DNA from: Streptomyces tuirus
GTDB lineage: Bacteria; Actinomycetota; Actinomycetes; Streptomycetales; Streptomycetaceae
DNA: 64,000 bases
Assembly: GCA_018195615.1 (NCBI GenBank)
Contig: JAGTPG010000002.1
Span: forward strand, 4,147,501-4,211,500
Direction: 5' to 3'
A program made the translations under genes and the position numbers. Below the pieces are notes generated by a model that was not told the DNA's origin, searched no databases, and saw nothing but the letters and a program-made list of their open reading frames with translations. How positions within the stretch are numbered: position 1 is the first letter of the stretch; each line of letters opens with the position of its first letter. Positions 45,521 through 54,645 of the stretch are shown here, one piece after another.

Positions 45521-47340
45521 GTGGCCACTGCGGAGCCGACACGCGCCGACGACGCCGATCCGGGCCCGGTATCCGGCCCGCGAATACGCCTGCCCGCACC
45601 GCAGGAAGGCAGCACACAGGGCTTTGTACTGACCCTGCGTGAGCGCATGCTGCGCCACCCCGTCCTGTCCGTCACCGGGCTGGCCGGAGTGCTCCACGTC
45701 GTCTGGTTCTTCACGTTCGCGAACAGTGGCGGCGACCTGGCCGCGCAGGACGCGTGGGCCGAGTTCGTCGGCCGCCACCCGGACTCGGCGTACAACCTCG
45801 CCTGGTACGGCGGGATGCACCCGGTGTCGTACAGCATGGTGTCGCCGTACCTGATGTCGCTGCTCGGCGTGCGGACGACGATGATGATCGCGGGGACGGT
45901 CTCGGCCGGTCTGCTGACCCTGCTCCTCATCCGCAGCCGGTCGGTCCGCAACCCGCTCTGGGCGTCTCTGGCGGGCGTGTTCGGGCTGTTCTGCAACGCG
46001 GTGTCCGGGCGGGTCACGTTCGGCCTGGGCATGATGTTCGCGCTCGGCGCGGTCGCCGTCGTGTTCTGCTGGCCGTACCGGTGGCGCTACAAGCGCTGGG
46101 CGAAGGCCCTGTGCGCGGCGCCGCTGGCCGCGCTGGCCACCATGTCGTCGCCGGTCGCTGGCCTGTTCGTGGGTCTGGTGGCGGTGGCGCTGTTCCTGCA
46201 GAAGCGGCGGCCGGGCGCGTGGGCGCTGGGGCTGGCGCCGAGTGCGGTGGTGGCGGTGTCGGCGTGGCTGTTCCCGTTCTCGGGGACGCAGCCGATGATG
46301 TGGGCCTCGGTGCTCCTGCCGCTCGCGTTCTCGATCCTGGTCTACGTCCTCGTGCCGCAGGACTGGACGACGGTCCGGCTGACGGCCGCGGTCTACGGGC
46401 TGGGTGTCGTGCTGGTGTGGCTGGTCAGCTCCCAGATCGGTTCGAACATCACGCGTCTGGCGATGCTGTTCGCCGGGGTCGCGCTGATCGCCGCGCTGCC
46501 GTTCACGGTGCCGCACAGCCGGAAGTGGTACGCGGTCGTCGTCGCGTTCGTCGGTTTCACCGTGTGGATCGGCTTCAAGTCGGTCGACGACATCGTCCAC
46601 ACGGCCCCGGCGGCGTCCTGGTCGCGCGAGCTGGCCCCGCTGGTCAACGAGTTGCAGGAAGTCGGCGCCGAGAAGGGCCGGGTGGAGGTCGTCCCGGCCC
46701 GGTCCCATCGTGAGGCTTCCGCCCTCGCCCCGTACGTCAACCTGGCCCGCGGCTGGAACCGCCAGGCCGACATGGAGCGCAACCCCCTCTTCTACGACGA
46801 CACGCTCAACTCCGCGAACTACCACGAGTGGCTGAAGCGCTGGGCGGTCCACTACGTCGTCCTGCCGAAGGGCGAGCCGGACGGCGACGGGGGCCAGCGG
46901 GAACGGGCGCTGGTGCGGCGCGGCCTGCCCTACCTCAGCCAGATCTGGGGCGACGCCAACTGGCAGCTGTTCAGGGTGACCGCCCCCACCCCGCTGGCCG
47001 AGCCGAACGCGGTCGTCGACCGGGCCGAGCAGGGCGAGATGATCATCCAGGTGAAGAAGGCGGGCCGGATCCTGGTCCGCATCCCGTACTCGCCATGGCT
47101 GAGCATCGTCGACGACGAGGGCAAGAGCCTGAAGCCGCCGCAGGAGACGGAGGCCTCCAAGAACCGCCCGAGGGCGAGCCGAAGACGTACGTCAACGTCA
47201 ACGGCTGCCTGACGGAGACGGAGGAGGACGCCCAGGGCGACAAGTGGACGGAACTCCTGGCCCCCAAGGCGGGCACGTACCGACTGGCGGCGCCGTATCA
47301 GCTGCCCCGGGGGACTCCCTGCCCGGAGGAGTTGCGCTGA
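45521..47340 (+). CDS. polytopic membrane protein, GT39/GT-C-like topology, one-base deletion
   Basis: About 606 residues. A hydrophilic N-terminus is followed by roughly ten transmembrane helices (about 40–380) and an extracytoplasmic C-terminal domain (VGAEKGRVEVVPARSHREASALAPYVNLARGWNRQADMERNPLFYDDTL). It resembles GT-C-type glycosyltransferases and related integral proteins. The break is at 47163–47169 (AACCGCCCG, one C short); the corrected tail ends PRGTPCPEELR. It follows the carboxypeptidase gene in the same direction, suggesting a cell-envelope role. Confidence 0.75.
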
Positions 47341-47358
47341 CCTCTGCGTCTCCGCTCC

Positions 47359-48198
47359 TCAGCGCAGCCGGTCCACATACGTGTCCGTGCCCGGCACCGT
47401 CGGGATGAACGGCGCCGTCAGCTCCACCCTTCCCAACCCCGACTCGGCCACCGCCGCGTCCAGGCCCGCGAAGTGGGTCTCCCAGCACTCCCTCGGATCC
47501 GCCTGCAGGAACCACAGCAGCGTCAGCCGGGTGTCGACCCCCTCGACCTGCTTGACGTAGGTCATGCGGTCGCCGGGGAGCGGGGTCGGCCGGAAGACGG
47601 TCACCATCGCCGCCGGGGAGCCCGCGAGGCGCTTGGGGAGGTGGCGGGAGCGCAGCCACTCCAGCAGCGGTGCGCGCTGCTCCGGCGCGTCCACCTCGAC
47701 GACCTGGAGGACCAGGCCGGCGTAGGGGTGGTCGAGGGCATGGATGTCGCGGGGTCCCGCCGCCCCGTCCCGGTACACCGTCGCCTCGTGGTCCTGGAAG
47801 GCCGTGAGGACATGGGTGCGGTCGTGGTAGACGCGGGCGTCGCGGTTGAGGCGCTTGTTGATGGCGACCGTCCAGCGCATGTGGTCGTCGTAGCGGCCCG
47901 CGGTGATCCAGTACGTGGAGAGGTAGCAGCCTGCGGTGACCGGCTGGGCGATGGCCGACTTCTCCGGGTAGCGCAGGAGTTGGAGGTCCCTCGTCGCCAC
48001 CCAGCGGCGGCCCGCGTACATCCAGGGCATGGCCATCGCGCCGGCGTAGTAGTGGTCGTCCTCGTACCAGCGGTTGTAGGCGTACTCGTGGCCCGGGTGC
48101 GGTTCGACCATGGTGATCAGGGCGTGGCCGGGGTGGGTGCCGTAGGGGCCGACGGCGGCCAGTTCGGCGTACAGCTCGCTGCGGGTGTCCTCGCTCAT
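47359..48198 (-). CDS. EthD-like/dimeric alpha-beta-barrel protein, unknown
   Basis: 279 residues from ATG 48198 (GAGGGGAAGGG upstream); the in-frame start at 48228 is rejected. Two beta-alpha-beta halves are suggested: HALITMVEPHPGHEYAYNRWYEDDHYYAGAM and GLVLQVVEVDAPEQRAPLLEWLRSRHLPKRL, each with an EthD-type NxWYxxxHxx or WLRxxHLP signature. Function unknown; such proteins often sit beside SDRs in steroid or aromatic catabolism. It is divergent from an SDR gene with a shared operator. Confidence 0.65.
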   Translation of the reverse strand: MSEDTRSELYAELAAVGPYGTHPGHALITMVEPHPGHEYAYNRWYEDDHYYAGAMAMPWMYAGRRWVATRDLQLLRYPEKSAIAQPVTAGCYLSTYWITAGRYDDHMRWTVAINKRLNRDARVYHDRTHVLTAFQDHEATVYRDGAAGPRDIHALDHPYAGLVLQVVEVDAPEQRAPLLEWLRSRHLPKRLAGSPAAMVTVFRPTPLPGDRMTYVKQVEGVDTRLTLLWFLQADPRECWETHFAGLDAAVAESGLGRVELTAPFIPTVPGTDTYVDRLR

Positions 48199-48230
48199 GC
48201 CCTTCCCCTCTCTTGGCGGCTGGCTCATAC

Positions 48231-48247
48231 TCTGACGCTCCGTCAGA
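48231..48247. promoter_or_regulatory. inverted repeat operator between divergent EthD-like and SDR genes
   Basis: TCTGACG-CTC-CGTCAGA, perfect 7-bp arms, 28 bp before the SDR start. Its form is typical of TetR-family operators, but no tetR-type gene is adjacent. Confidence 0.7.
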
Positions 48248-48275
48248 TATTGCGCCAGGGTTCCGGGAGGCTTCG

Positions 48276-49060
48276 ATGTCGCTGCTCGCGGGGAAGACGG
48301 TCGTCGTGTCGGGCGTCGGGGCCGGGCTCGGGCGGCAGGTGGCGGCGGCCGTCGTGCGGGACGGCGGGTGTGCCGTGCTCGGCGCCCGTACGGAGGCGAA
48401 GCTGGCGAAGACCGCCGAAGAGCTGGACCCCGGCGGGGCGCGCACGGCGTACCGGGCCACCGACATCTCCGACGAGACGCAGTGCGAGGCGCTGGCCGGG
48501 CTGGCGGTGGAGCGGTTCGGGGGATCGACGCGGTGGTGCACGTGGCCGCGCTGGACGGTTACTTCGGCGGTCTGGAGGACGCGGACTTCGAGGCCTGGCG
48601 TTCGGTGCTGGACGTGAACCTGCTGGGCACGCTGCGGATGACCCGGGCGTGCCTGCCGTCGCTCAAACAAGGCGGCGGGTCTGTCGTGTTCATCGGGACG
48701 CAGTCGGCGGTGGCGGCTCCGTCGCAGGTGCGGCAGGCGGCGTACGCGGCGTCGAAGGGGGCGCTGACGAGTGCGATGTACTCGCTCGCGCGGGAGCTGG
48801 GGCCGCACCGGATCCGGGTCAACACCGTGCTGCCGGGCTGGATGTGGGGGCCGCCGGTGCGGGCGTTCGTACGGCTCACGGCGCAGAGGGAGGGCGCGTC
48901 CGAGGCAGCCGTTCTGGAGCGGCTGACCGGGCGGATGGCGCTGCCCGAGCTGGCCACGGACACGGATGTGGCCGACGCGGCGGTGTTCCTGGCGTCGGAC
49001 CGGGCCCGATCCATCACCGGACAGTCGTTGCTGGTCAACGCCGGGGAGCTGATGCGGTGA
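48276..49060 (+). CDS. short-chain dehydrogenase/reductase, one-base deletion
   Basis: About 261 residues. The nucleotide-binding VVVSGVGAGLGRQVA (Gly-rich loop), catalytic Ser in VFIGTQSA, YAASK (Tyr/Lys) and the C-terminal ITGQSLLVNAGELM are present. The break is at 48519–48523 (GGGGG, one G short); the corrected segment reads RFGGIDAVVHVAALDGYFGGLEDADFEAW. It oxidises or reduces an alcohol/ketone with NAD(P). GGGAGG precedes ATG 48276. Divergent from the EthD-like gene and probably functionally linked. Confidence 0.88.
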
Positions 49061-49186
49061 GTTCATATAGATGAATCCAGGCCATCACCCCGAACATCTT
49101 TACCTCCCTTTGACCCTACGCTCACTTGTCGTGTTCACGCGACAGCGCCCACGATGAGCGCCGGGCTGATCCCTGGGAGGGCGCAC

Positions 49187-50758
49187 ATGAACGGTCTCGA
49201 CTGGGCCGTGCTCATCGGCTACTTCGCCGTGATGGTCGCGATCGGCGTCTGGTCGCACAAACGCGTGGACAACGTCAGCGACTTCTTCACCGCCGGCGGC
49301 AAGATGCCGTGGTGGCTCTCCGGCATCTCCCACCACATGTCGGGCTACAGCGCGGTGATGTTCACCGGGTACGCCGGCATCGCCTACACCTACGGCGTCA
49401 CGTCGTTCGTCACCTGGTCCTTTCCGATCGCCCTCGGCATCGCCATCGGGTCGAAGCTGTTCGCGCCGCGCATCAACCGCCTGCGCTCCCGCCTCCATGT
49501 GGCCTCCCCGCTGGAGTATCTGAAGAACCGTTACGACCTCAAGACGCAGCAGGCACTGGCCTGGTCCGGCATGCTGCTGAAGATCGTCGACGTGGGCGCG
49601 AAGTGGGCGGCGATCGCCACGCTGCTGTCGGTCTTCACCGGGATCTCGCTCAACCAGGGCATCCTCATCACCGGCGGCATCACGGCGATCTACTGCACCA
49701 TCGGCGGGTTGTGGGCGGACGCGCTGACGGAACTCGGCCAGTTCATCATCCAGTTGCTGGCCGGCATCGCGATGTTCGTCGCCGTCTTCGTACGACTGGA
49801 CGACCACGGCGGCTTCTTCGGGGTCTGGGACTCCCCCGAACTCCAGGGCCATGAGAAACCGCTGGTCGGCCCCTACGGCACGGTGTTCCTGCTCGCGTTC
49901 CTCTTCATCAAGCTCTTCGAGTACAACGGCGGCATGCTCAACCAGGCCCAGCGCTACATGGCCACGCCGAACGCCAAGGAGGCCGAACGCTCGGCCCGGC
50001 TGTCGGCGATCCTCTGGCTCGTCTGGCCGCTGGTCCTGTTCTTCCCGATGTGGATGTCGCCGCTGCTGGTCGAGTCCCAGAAGCCGGACGGCTCCGACTC
50101 CTACGCCCTGATGACCGAACAGCTCCTCCCCCACGGCCTGCTGGGCCTGGTCATCGTCGGCTTCTTCTCACACACGATGGCCATGTGCTCCTCCGACGCC
50201 AACGCCATCGCGGCGGTTTTCACGCGGGACTGCGCGCCGGTGATCTGGGCGCGGGCCCGGACGTGGTCCCAGGGCCAGGGCCTGCGGGTCGCCCGGATCG
50301 CGACGGTCGTCTTCCTCGGCCTGTCCATGGCGGCGGCGACCCAGGTCAACTCCCCGGCTTTCAAGGACATCATCACGGTCGTCATCAAGTGGGTGGCCGG
50401 TCTGATGGGTCCGATGGCGATCCCGATGATGCTGGGCCTGCTGCGGGCGTTCCGCCGCTCCGGTCCGACGGCGGCACTCGTCAGCTGGTCGATGGGCCTG
50501 CTCGCGTTCTGGCTGGTGAACTACCCGATCAACTGGAACATCGAGGGCGGCGTCCCGCTCCAGTACCAGGTCTCGATCCCGCTCGCGGTGTCCCTGGTCC
50601 TCTACGTCCTCGTCGGTTACATCAGGCCGGAGGACACTCCGGAGCGGCTGGCGCTCATCGAGAAGATCAACACGGACGGGGACGGGACGGCGGCGGCCGC
50701 GGTCCCGGCGCCGGCCGGACCCGCCGACGAGGTCGTACGGGCGACGGTCAAGGAGTGA
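49187..50758 (+). CDS. sodium:solute symporter family (SSS) transporter
   Basis: 523 residues with about 13 transmembrane helices from ATG 49187 (GGGAGGG upstream). SSS features: DFFTAGGKMPWWLSGISHHMSGYSAVMFTG near the N-terminus, IYCTIGGLWADALTELGQF and FFSHTMAMCSSDANAIAAVFTRD (TM8-like, Na+ site region). It couples Na+ entry to uptake of a small solute; sugar transporters of the family are the nearest in feel, but the substrate is not determinable. Stands as a single gene. Confidence 0.9.
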   Translation: MNGLDWAVLIGYFAVMVAIGVWSHKRVDNVSDFFTAGGKMPWWLSGISHHMSGYSAVMFTGYAGIAYTYGVTSFVTWSFPIALGIAIGSKLFAPRINRLRSRLHVASPLEYLKNRYDLKTQQALAWSGMLLKIVDVGAKWAAIATLLSVFTGISLNQGILITGGITAIYCTIGGLWADALTELGQFIIQLLAGIAMFVAVFVRLDDHGGFFGVWDSPELQGHEKPLVGPYGTVFLLAFLFIKLFEYNGGMLNQAQRYMATPNAKEAERSARLSAILWLVWPLVLFFPMWMSPLLVESQKPDGSDSYALMTEQLLPHGLLGLVIVGFFSHTMAMCSSDANAIAAVFTRDCAPVIWARARTWSQGQGLRVARIATVVFLGLSMAAATQVNSPAFKDIITVVIKWVAGLMGPMAIPMMLGLLRAFRRSGPTAALVSWSMGLLAFWLVNYPINWNIEGGVPLQYQVSIPLAVSLVLYVLVGYIRPEDTPERLALIEKINTDGDGTAAAAVPAPAGPADEVVRATVKE

Positions 50759-50777
50759 GCCGCCCGGGCGCCGGGCG

Positions 50778-51915
50778 TCAGGCTCTCGGGTAGCGGGCGA
50801 GCCACCCCGGCGACGACCCCCGGGCCCGTGCAGGGCGGGCCCCTGGGTCATCTCCATGGCGAAGTCGTCGGCCAGCTCCAGCATCGTGGGACGGCCCTCC
50901 AGCTCGGCCAGCCAGGCCGGGGGAGGGCCGTCTCGCCGTGCAGGGCACCGAGCAGGCCGCCCGTCAGCGCGCCGGTGGCGGCGGACGGCCCGTCGTGGTT
51001 GACGGCGAGACACAGCCCGTGCCGGACGTCGGCGGCGACGAGGGCGCAGTACACGGCGGCACCGACGAGCCTCTCCGCCGTACCGTCCCCGCACAGCTCG
51101 GCCACGCGCTCCGGCCCTGGCATCCCCTGCCGCACGGCACCCAGCGCGTGCTGGAGGGCTTCCGACACGGGCTGGTGGCCGGGCCAGGCGGCGAACAGCG
51201 CGAATGCCCGCTGCACTGCCCCGTCGAGACTCTCGCCGAGCGCCAGCGCATGCACGATCACGGCGTACGCGCCGGCCGCGAGGCAGGCGGTGGGATGCCC
51301 ATGGGTCTGTGCCGCGCACTCCACCGCGAGCTGGGCGACGAGCTGCGGTTCCCACCCCACGAGCAGCCCGAACGGAGCGGACCGGGCGGCGGCCTCGGGC
51401 CCGAGCTCCCCGGGGTTCTTGGGCGCGTCGGGGGTTCCCATGGTCCCGTCACCGAGCCCCAGCAGCAGCGCGCGACTGGGATCCCGCCGCGCGTACAACC
51501 ACTCCTCCCGCGCGAGCCATCCGTCGTCCTTGCGCCGCTCGTCGGGCCCCCAGTCCCGCTGGGTGGCGGCCCAGCGCAGATAGGCCCGGTGCAGGTCGGT
51601 GGGCGGATGCCAGGCGCCGGTGTCGCGCCGCACCTGGGCGCGTATCAGGCCGTCGACGGAGAACAGGCTGAGCTGGGTGAGATGAGTGACGGCACCACGT
51701 CTGCCATAGGCGGGAGCGAGATCCACGAGCCCCTCCGCCCCGTAGGCCTCCCGTATCGCGTCGATCCCCAGCCCGTCGACGGGCGCGCCCAACGCGTCCC
51801 CGACGGCCACACCGAGCAACGTCCCGCGCACCCGGCTGCGAAAGTCCTGCTGCTCCGTACGCCCCCAGACGGCACCGGCAGTCGCACCCACCTTGACCTC
51901 CCAGGGACCGTCCAT
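50778..51915 (-). CDS. ADP-ribosylglycohydrolase family protein, two one-base deletions
   Basis: About 379 residues. FRSRVRGTLLGVAVGDALGAPVDGL is the family's opening helix with the metal-coordinating GD; THLTQLSLFSVDGLIRA replaces the usual TDDTxMxL; AVNHDGPSAATGALTGGLLGALHG is the second metal motif (HDGDS-type, here HDGPS). The altered TDD position could weaken metal binding. Breaks are at 50919–50923 (GGGGG) and 50817–50821 (CCCCC); the corrected end reads GWLARYPRA. It removes ADP-ribose from protein or nucleotide targets in active members. Confidence 0.8.
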
Positions 51916-52172
51916 ACGTACGACGGTCAGCACTGTAATCGAACGGGGAGGGTGGGCTCCCTTCACGTACGTCGCAGCCCTGCCTCTGCCTCCGCGACCT
52001 CGCCGGCTCGCGAAGGCGCTCGGCCCGAGCGGGTTGCGCTCGATCGCGAGGGGGCCTCGTGGTCCGGGACGGGTTGGTTCTTTCCCCGGTTCTTTGGTGT
52101 GTGAGCAGGGCTCCCCCGAGCGTGCCCGCCACACCGGCCAGGGCTATCAAGACCGCCCCCACGTCCATTCGA

Positions 52173-52586
52173 TCACCCTAGTTCGGCCCACACCGTCTTC
52201 GCTCCGGCCGTTGCCTCCGTCACGCCCCAGCGGTCCGCGTACGCCTCGACGATGCGCAAGCCTCTGCCTCCCTCCGCGTCCTCCCCCGGGTCCGCGAGTC
52301 GCGGAACCCGGTCGCCCCGGGCGTCCGTGACCTCGATGCGGAGCGTGCGGTCGGCGCGGAGCTTGAGGCGCAGTCGGAAGTCTCTGCCCGGGACCCGTCC
52401 ATGCCGTACGGCGTTGGACGCCAGCTCCGCGACGACCTGCGCGGCAACGTCGTGCGGCTCGCCCCACGCGTCGAGTTGGCGTTCGGTGAGCAGGCGGGCC
52501 AGTCGAGCGCCTCTTCGAGTAGCGGACAGCTGCACGGCGAAGTGCCGGGTGAGGAGCGGGATTTGCGTGGGGGTTTTCTGACTCAT
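52173..52586 (-). CDS. anti-sigma-type GHKL ATPase (RsbW-like)
   Basis: 137 residues: N box VAELASNAVRHG, G1 VTDARGDRVP, G2 EGGRGLRIVEAYADRWG. Single-domain HATPase_c_2 proteins phosphorylate anti-anti-sigma factors or bind regulators. It is divergent from an XRE/DUF5753 gene followed by DUF397, the recurring Streptomyces triad (whiJ-like). No sigma factor is adjacent. Confidence 0.88.
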   Translation of the reverse strand: MSQKTPTQIPLLTRHFAVQLSATRRGARLARLLTERQLDAWGEPHDVAAQVVAELASNAVRHGRVPGRDFRLRLKLRADRTLRIEVTDARGDRVPRLADPGEDAEGGRGLRIVEAYADRWGVTEATAGAKTVWAELG

Positions 52587-52699
52587 GTCACCCAGCGTGG
52601 CCGTCCTTCCCTACCCTGAACAGCGATGACCTCGGTACGGAGGGTGACTGTCCGGTTGCGTGGCGGGGTCGTACGGGTCGTACGTCAGGAGGGGAAGGC

Positions 52700-53512
52700 G
52701 TGGAGGACGAGGAAGCGGCGGCCGTGCTCAGGGCGGTCGGGCGGCAGATCAAGATGTGGCGTGAGGCCGCGGGGTTGAAGCAGGCGGAGTTGGGTTCGGC
52801 CATCGGGTACGGGGAGGAGATGGTCTCGTCGGTGGAGCGCGCACGGCGAGTTCCGAAGCCCGACTTCCTCGACAAGGCGGATGAGGTCCTCAACGCCGGC
52901 GGCAAGCTCTCCGCGATGAAGGAGGATGTGGAGAAGGCCCGGTATCCGAAGACCGTCCGGGACCTGACCAAGCTGGAGGACCAGGCCGTTGAGCTGGGGG
53001 CTTACTCCGCCCTGCACATCCATGGCCTGCTGCAGACCCCGGAGTACGCCCAGGCGTTGTATGAGATGCGTCGTCCTGCGTACGCCGAGGACGAGATCGA
53101 GCGTCATGTGGCCGCACGTATGGCACGGAAGGCCGTCTTCGATCGGGTGCCCCGACCGCTGGTCACTTTTGTCCAGGAAGAGATGACGCTGCGACGGCCG
53201 CTCGGCGGCAAGATGGTGATGCGCCGCCAGCTCGAACACCTGTTGCAGATTGCCGAGTTGCGGCACGTCGAGATCCAAGTGATGCCCATGAACAGGGAGG
53301 ATCACGCGGCCGTGATGGGTTCGTTCCGGCTGCTGAAGCTTCAGGGCGGCAAGGCACTCGGCCACACGGAAAGTCAGCTGTACGACCGGGTGATCAGCGA
53401 GCCGAAGGACGTGCAGGTCCTCGATATGCGCTGTGGCATGATCCGGGCGCAAGCCCTCTCGCCCCGCGAGTCGTTGGCCTTCATCGAAAAAGTGCTGGGA
53501 GAAGAGACATGA
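52700..53512 (+). CDS. XRE-family HTH protein with DUF5753 (WhiJ-like)
   Basis: 270 residues from GTG 52700. HTH: RQIKMWREAAGLKQAELGSAIGYGEEMVSSVERARRVP. DUF5753: YSALHIHGLLQTPEYAQALY, PLVTFVQEEMTLRRPLGGKMVMRRQLEHLLQIAELRHVEIQVMPMNREDHAAVMGSFRLL. The DUF397 gene overlaps its stop (ATGA), so the two are translationally coupled and probably interact. Confidence 0.92.
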   Translation: MEDEEAAAVLRAVGRQIKMWREAAGLKQAELGSAIGYGEEMVSSVERARRVPKPDFLDKADEVLNAGGKLSAMKEDVEKARYPKTVRDLTKLEDQAVELGAYSALHIHGLLQTPEYAQALYEMRRPAYAEDEIERHVAARMARKAVFDRVPRPLVTFVQEEMTLRRPLGGKMVMRRQLEHLLQIAELRHVEIQVMPMNREDHAAVMGSFRLLKLQGGKALGHTESQLYDRVISEPKDVQVLDMRCGMIRAQALSPRESLAFIEKVLGEET

Positions 53513-53703
53513 CCACCACTCCGCTGACGTGGTTCAAGAGCAGCTACAGCGGCAACGACGGTCCCGATTGTGTCGAGGTCGCCATATCCCCTACCCACCA
53601 CCCCACCATCCACATCCGCGACTCCAAGAACAAGGACGGCGCCCGTCTGGCATTTACCGACGGCGCCTGGTCCGAGTTCCTGGAGTTCACGGCGGGGCGT
53701 TGA
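53509..53703 (+). CDS. DUF397 protein paired with the WhiJ-like regulator
   Basis: 64 residues: TWFKSSYSGNDGPDCVEVA (first DUF397 motif), IHIRDSKNKDGARLAFTDGAWSEFLEF (second). Unlike the first DUF397 gene of this window it is intact. The ATG lies inside the upstream gene's last codons. Function as partner or antagonist of the XRE protein is known for related pairs. Confidence 0.92.
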   Translation: MTTTPLTWFKSSYSGNDGPDCVEVAISPTHHPTIHIRDSKNKDGARLAFTDGAWSEFLEFTAGR

Positions 53704-53831
53704 TACTCAGTCCTGAGCAAGGGGCGTTTCGGGGTCGCCTCGGCCTCCTCGCGCTCCTTCTTCAGGGCGAGTTCTCGGGCCAGCTTCTCCGAGTACAGCC
53801 TCATTTCCGCTTCTTTGCGCTCGTCAAACAC
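53544..53831 (-). CDS. small, highly charged helical protein
   Basis: GTG 53831 has GGAGG five bases upstream, the strongest ribosome site nearby. The first 35 residues (VFDERKEAEMRLYSEKLARE, LALKKEREEAEA) form an amphipathic, Lys/Glu/Arg-rich helix. The frame then runs antisense through the DUF397 gene to 53544, which is unlikely to be native; a single missing base would end it near 53710. Family unknown. Confidence 0.45.
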   Translation of the reverse strand: MFDERKEAEMRLYSEKLARELALKKEREEAEATPKRPLLRTEYQRPAVNSRNSDQAPSVNARRAPSLFLESRMWMVGWWVGDMATSTQSGPSLPL

Positions 53832-53987
53832 CGGTGCCTCCTTCGAATGCAGGGGTGTTGAGGGTGAAAAAAGGGGGGATGGTCAGGCAGATGCGCGCTA
53901 GGACCTGGATGAACGGCAGTGGTCCGGGAGTGAGTGTGCCGACGGGTAGTGGGGTTCGTCGGGAATCAGCCGCCGCACCATCGTCAT
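53824..53987 (-). CDS. possible small hydrophobic protein coupled to the charged helical protein
   Basis: ATG 53987 has GGGAGG upstream and reads MTMVRRLIPDEPHYPSAHSL. As given, the frame stops at 53898. If one C is missing at the CCC of ~53925–53930, it continues as PFIQVLARICLTIPPFFTLN and ends with a TGA overlapping the next gene's GTG. This rests on the same one-base-loss pattern seen throughout the window and is speculative. Confidence 0.25.
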
Positions 53988-54106
53988 CGCACACCTCCCT
54001 GGGATAACTCGACCAGACCTTATGCCTCTTGGCTCAAAGGTTACCCGACCACGACGAACCACGTCACGGTTGGATCACCGTCGCGCACAGGTAATTCGCG
54101 GGTTGT

Positions 54107-54604
54107 TCACCTGGCGATTGCGGTTCTGATCCCGAAAGCGACCAGTACGGCTCCCGCGAGACGAGTCATCCCGCGACGGAACCGAGGCGTGTCGACCGCC
54201 GCACGCGCGGCGGCGATCACAGACGTGCAGAACAGCAACCACGCGATGACGACGGCGGCGTGCACCACCGCAAGGGCCGCGACCTGTGGTGCGATGGGGC
54301 GGTCCGGCGTGAGGAACGGTACAAGAGTGAGATAGGCCGAGGCCGCCTTCGGGTTGAGGACGTTGCCGCCCAGGAGTTTCACCAACGTGAGCGCCTGAGC
54401 CGACGACATGACCAAGGCCGACAAACCCACCGCGGCGAACGTCGCGTGTACCAGCAGACCGCATGCCGAGCCCAGTGCGACGAGTGCGCCGTCAGACCGC
54501 GAACCAGCCATCACCTGCTGCGTGACAAGGGTGAAGCTGGTTCCGGGGATCAATGTCAGAGGGGTGACTGCGGCCACGAAACCGAGTACCTGATGCCACT
54601 GCAC
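54107..54604 (-). CDS. LysE/RhtB-family exporter with internal deletion
   Basis: 165 residues; the family is normally ~200–210. The N-terminus (FVAAVTPLTLIPGTSFTLVTQQVMAGSRSDGALVALGSACGLLVHATFAAVGLSALV) and C-terminus (NVLNPKAASAYLTLVPF onward) are good. They are fused at LVKLLGGNVLNPKA, where about 40 residues (end of TM3 and the cytoplasmic loop) are missing, in frame. The shared LLG on both sides suggests recombination between short repeats. Amino-acid export activity is doubtful. Confidence 0.75.
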   Translation of the reverse strand: MQWHQVLGFVAAVTPLTLIPGTSFTLVTQQVMAGSRSDGALVALGSACGLLVHATFAAVGLSALVMSSAQALTLVKLLGGNVLNPKAASAYLTLVPFLTPDRPIAPQVAALAVVHAAVVIAWLLFCTSVIAAARAAVDTPRFRRGMTRLAGAVLVAFGIRTAIAR

Positions 54605-54645
54605 ACCACGAGCCTAGTGCTGCAACCGCTCATCCCGGTCGCTCA

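Noticed and set aside
42174..45617. Very long open frame antisense to the carboxypeptidase gene (over 1100 codons)
   Set aside because: High-GC codon bias keeps the antisense frame open. It shows low-complexity protein and no domains, while the sense frame has full S11 motifs and a ribosome site.
51449..52168. A 239-codon frame starting MDVGAVLIALAGVAGTLGGALL upstream of the ADP-ribosylglycohydrolase
   Set aside because: Only the first ~23 residues look like a membrane helix. The rest is Arg-rich shadow of the glycohydrolase gene. A very short real protein at 52100–52168 cannot be excluded.
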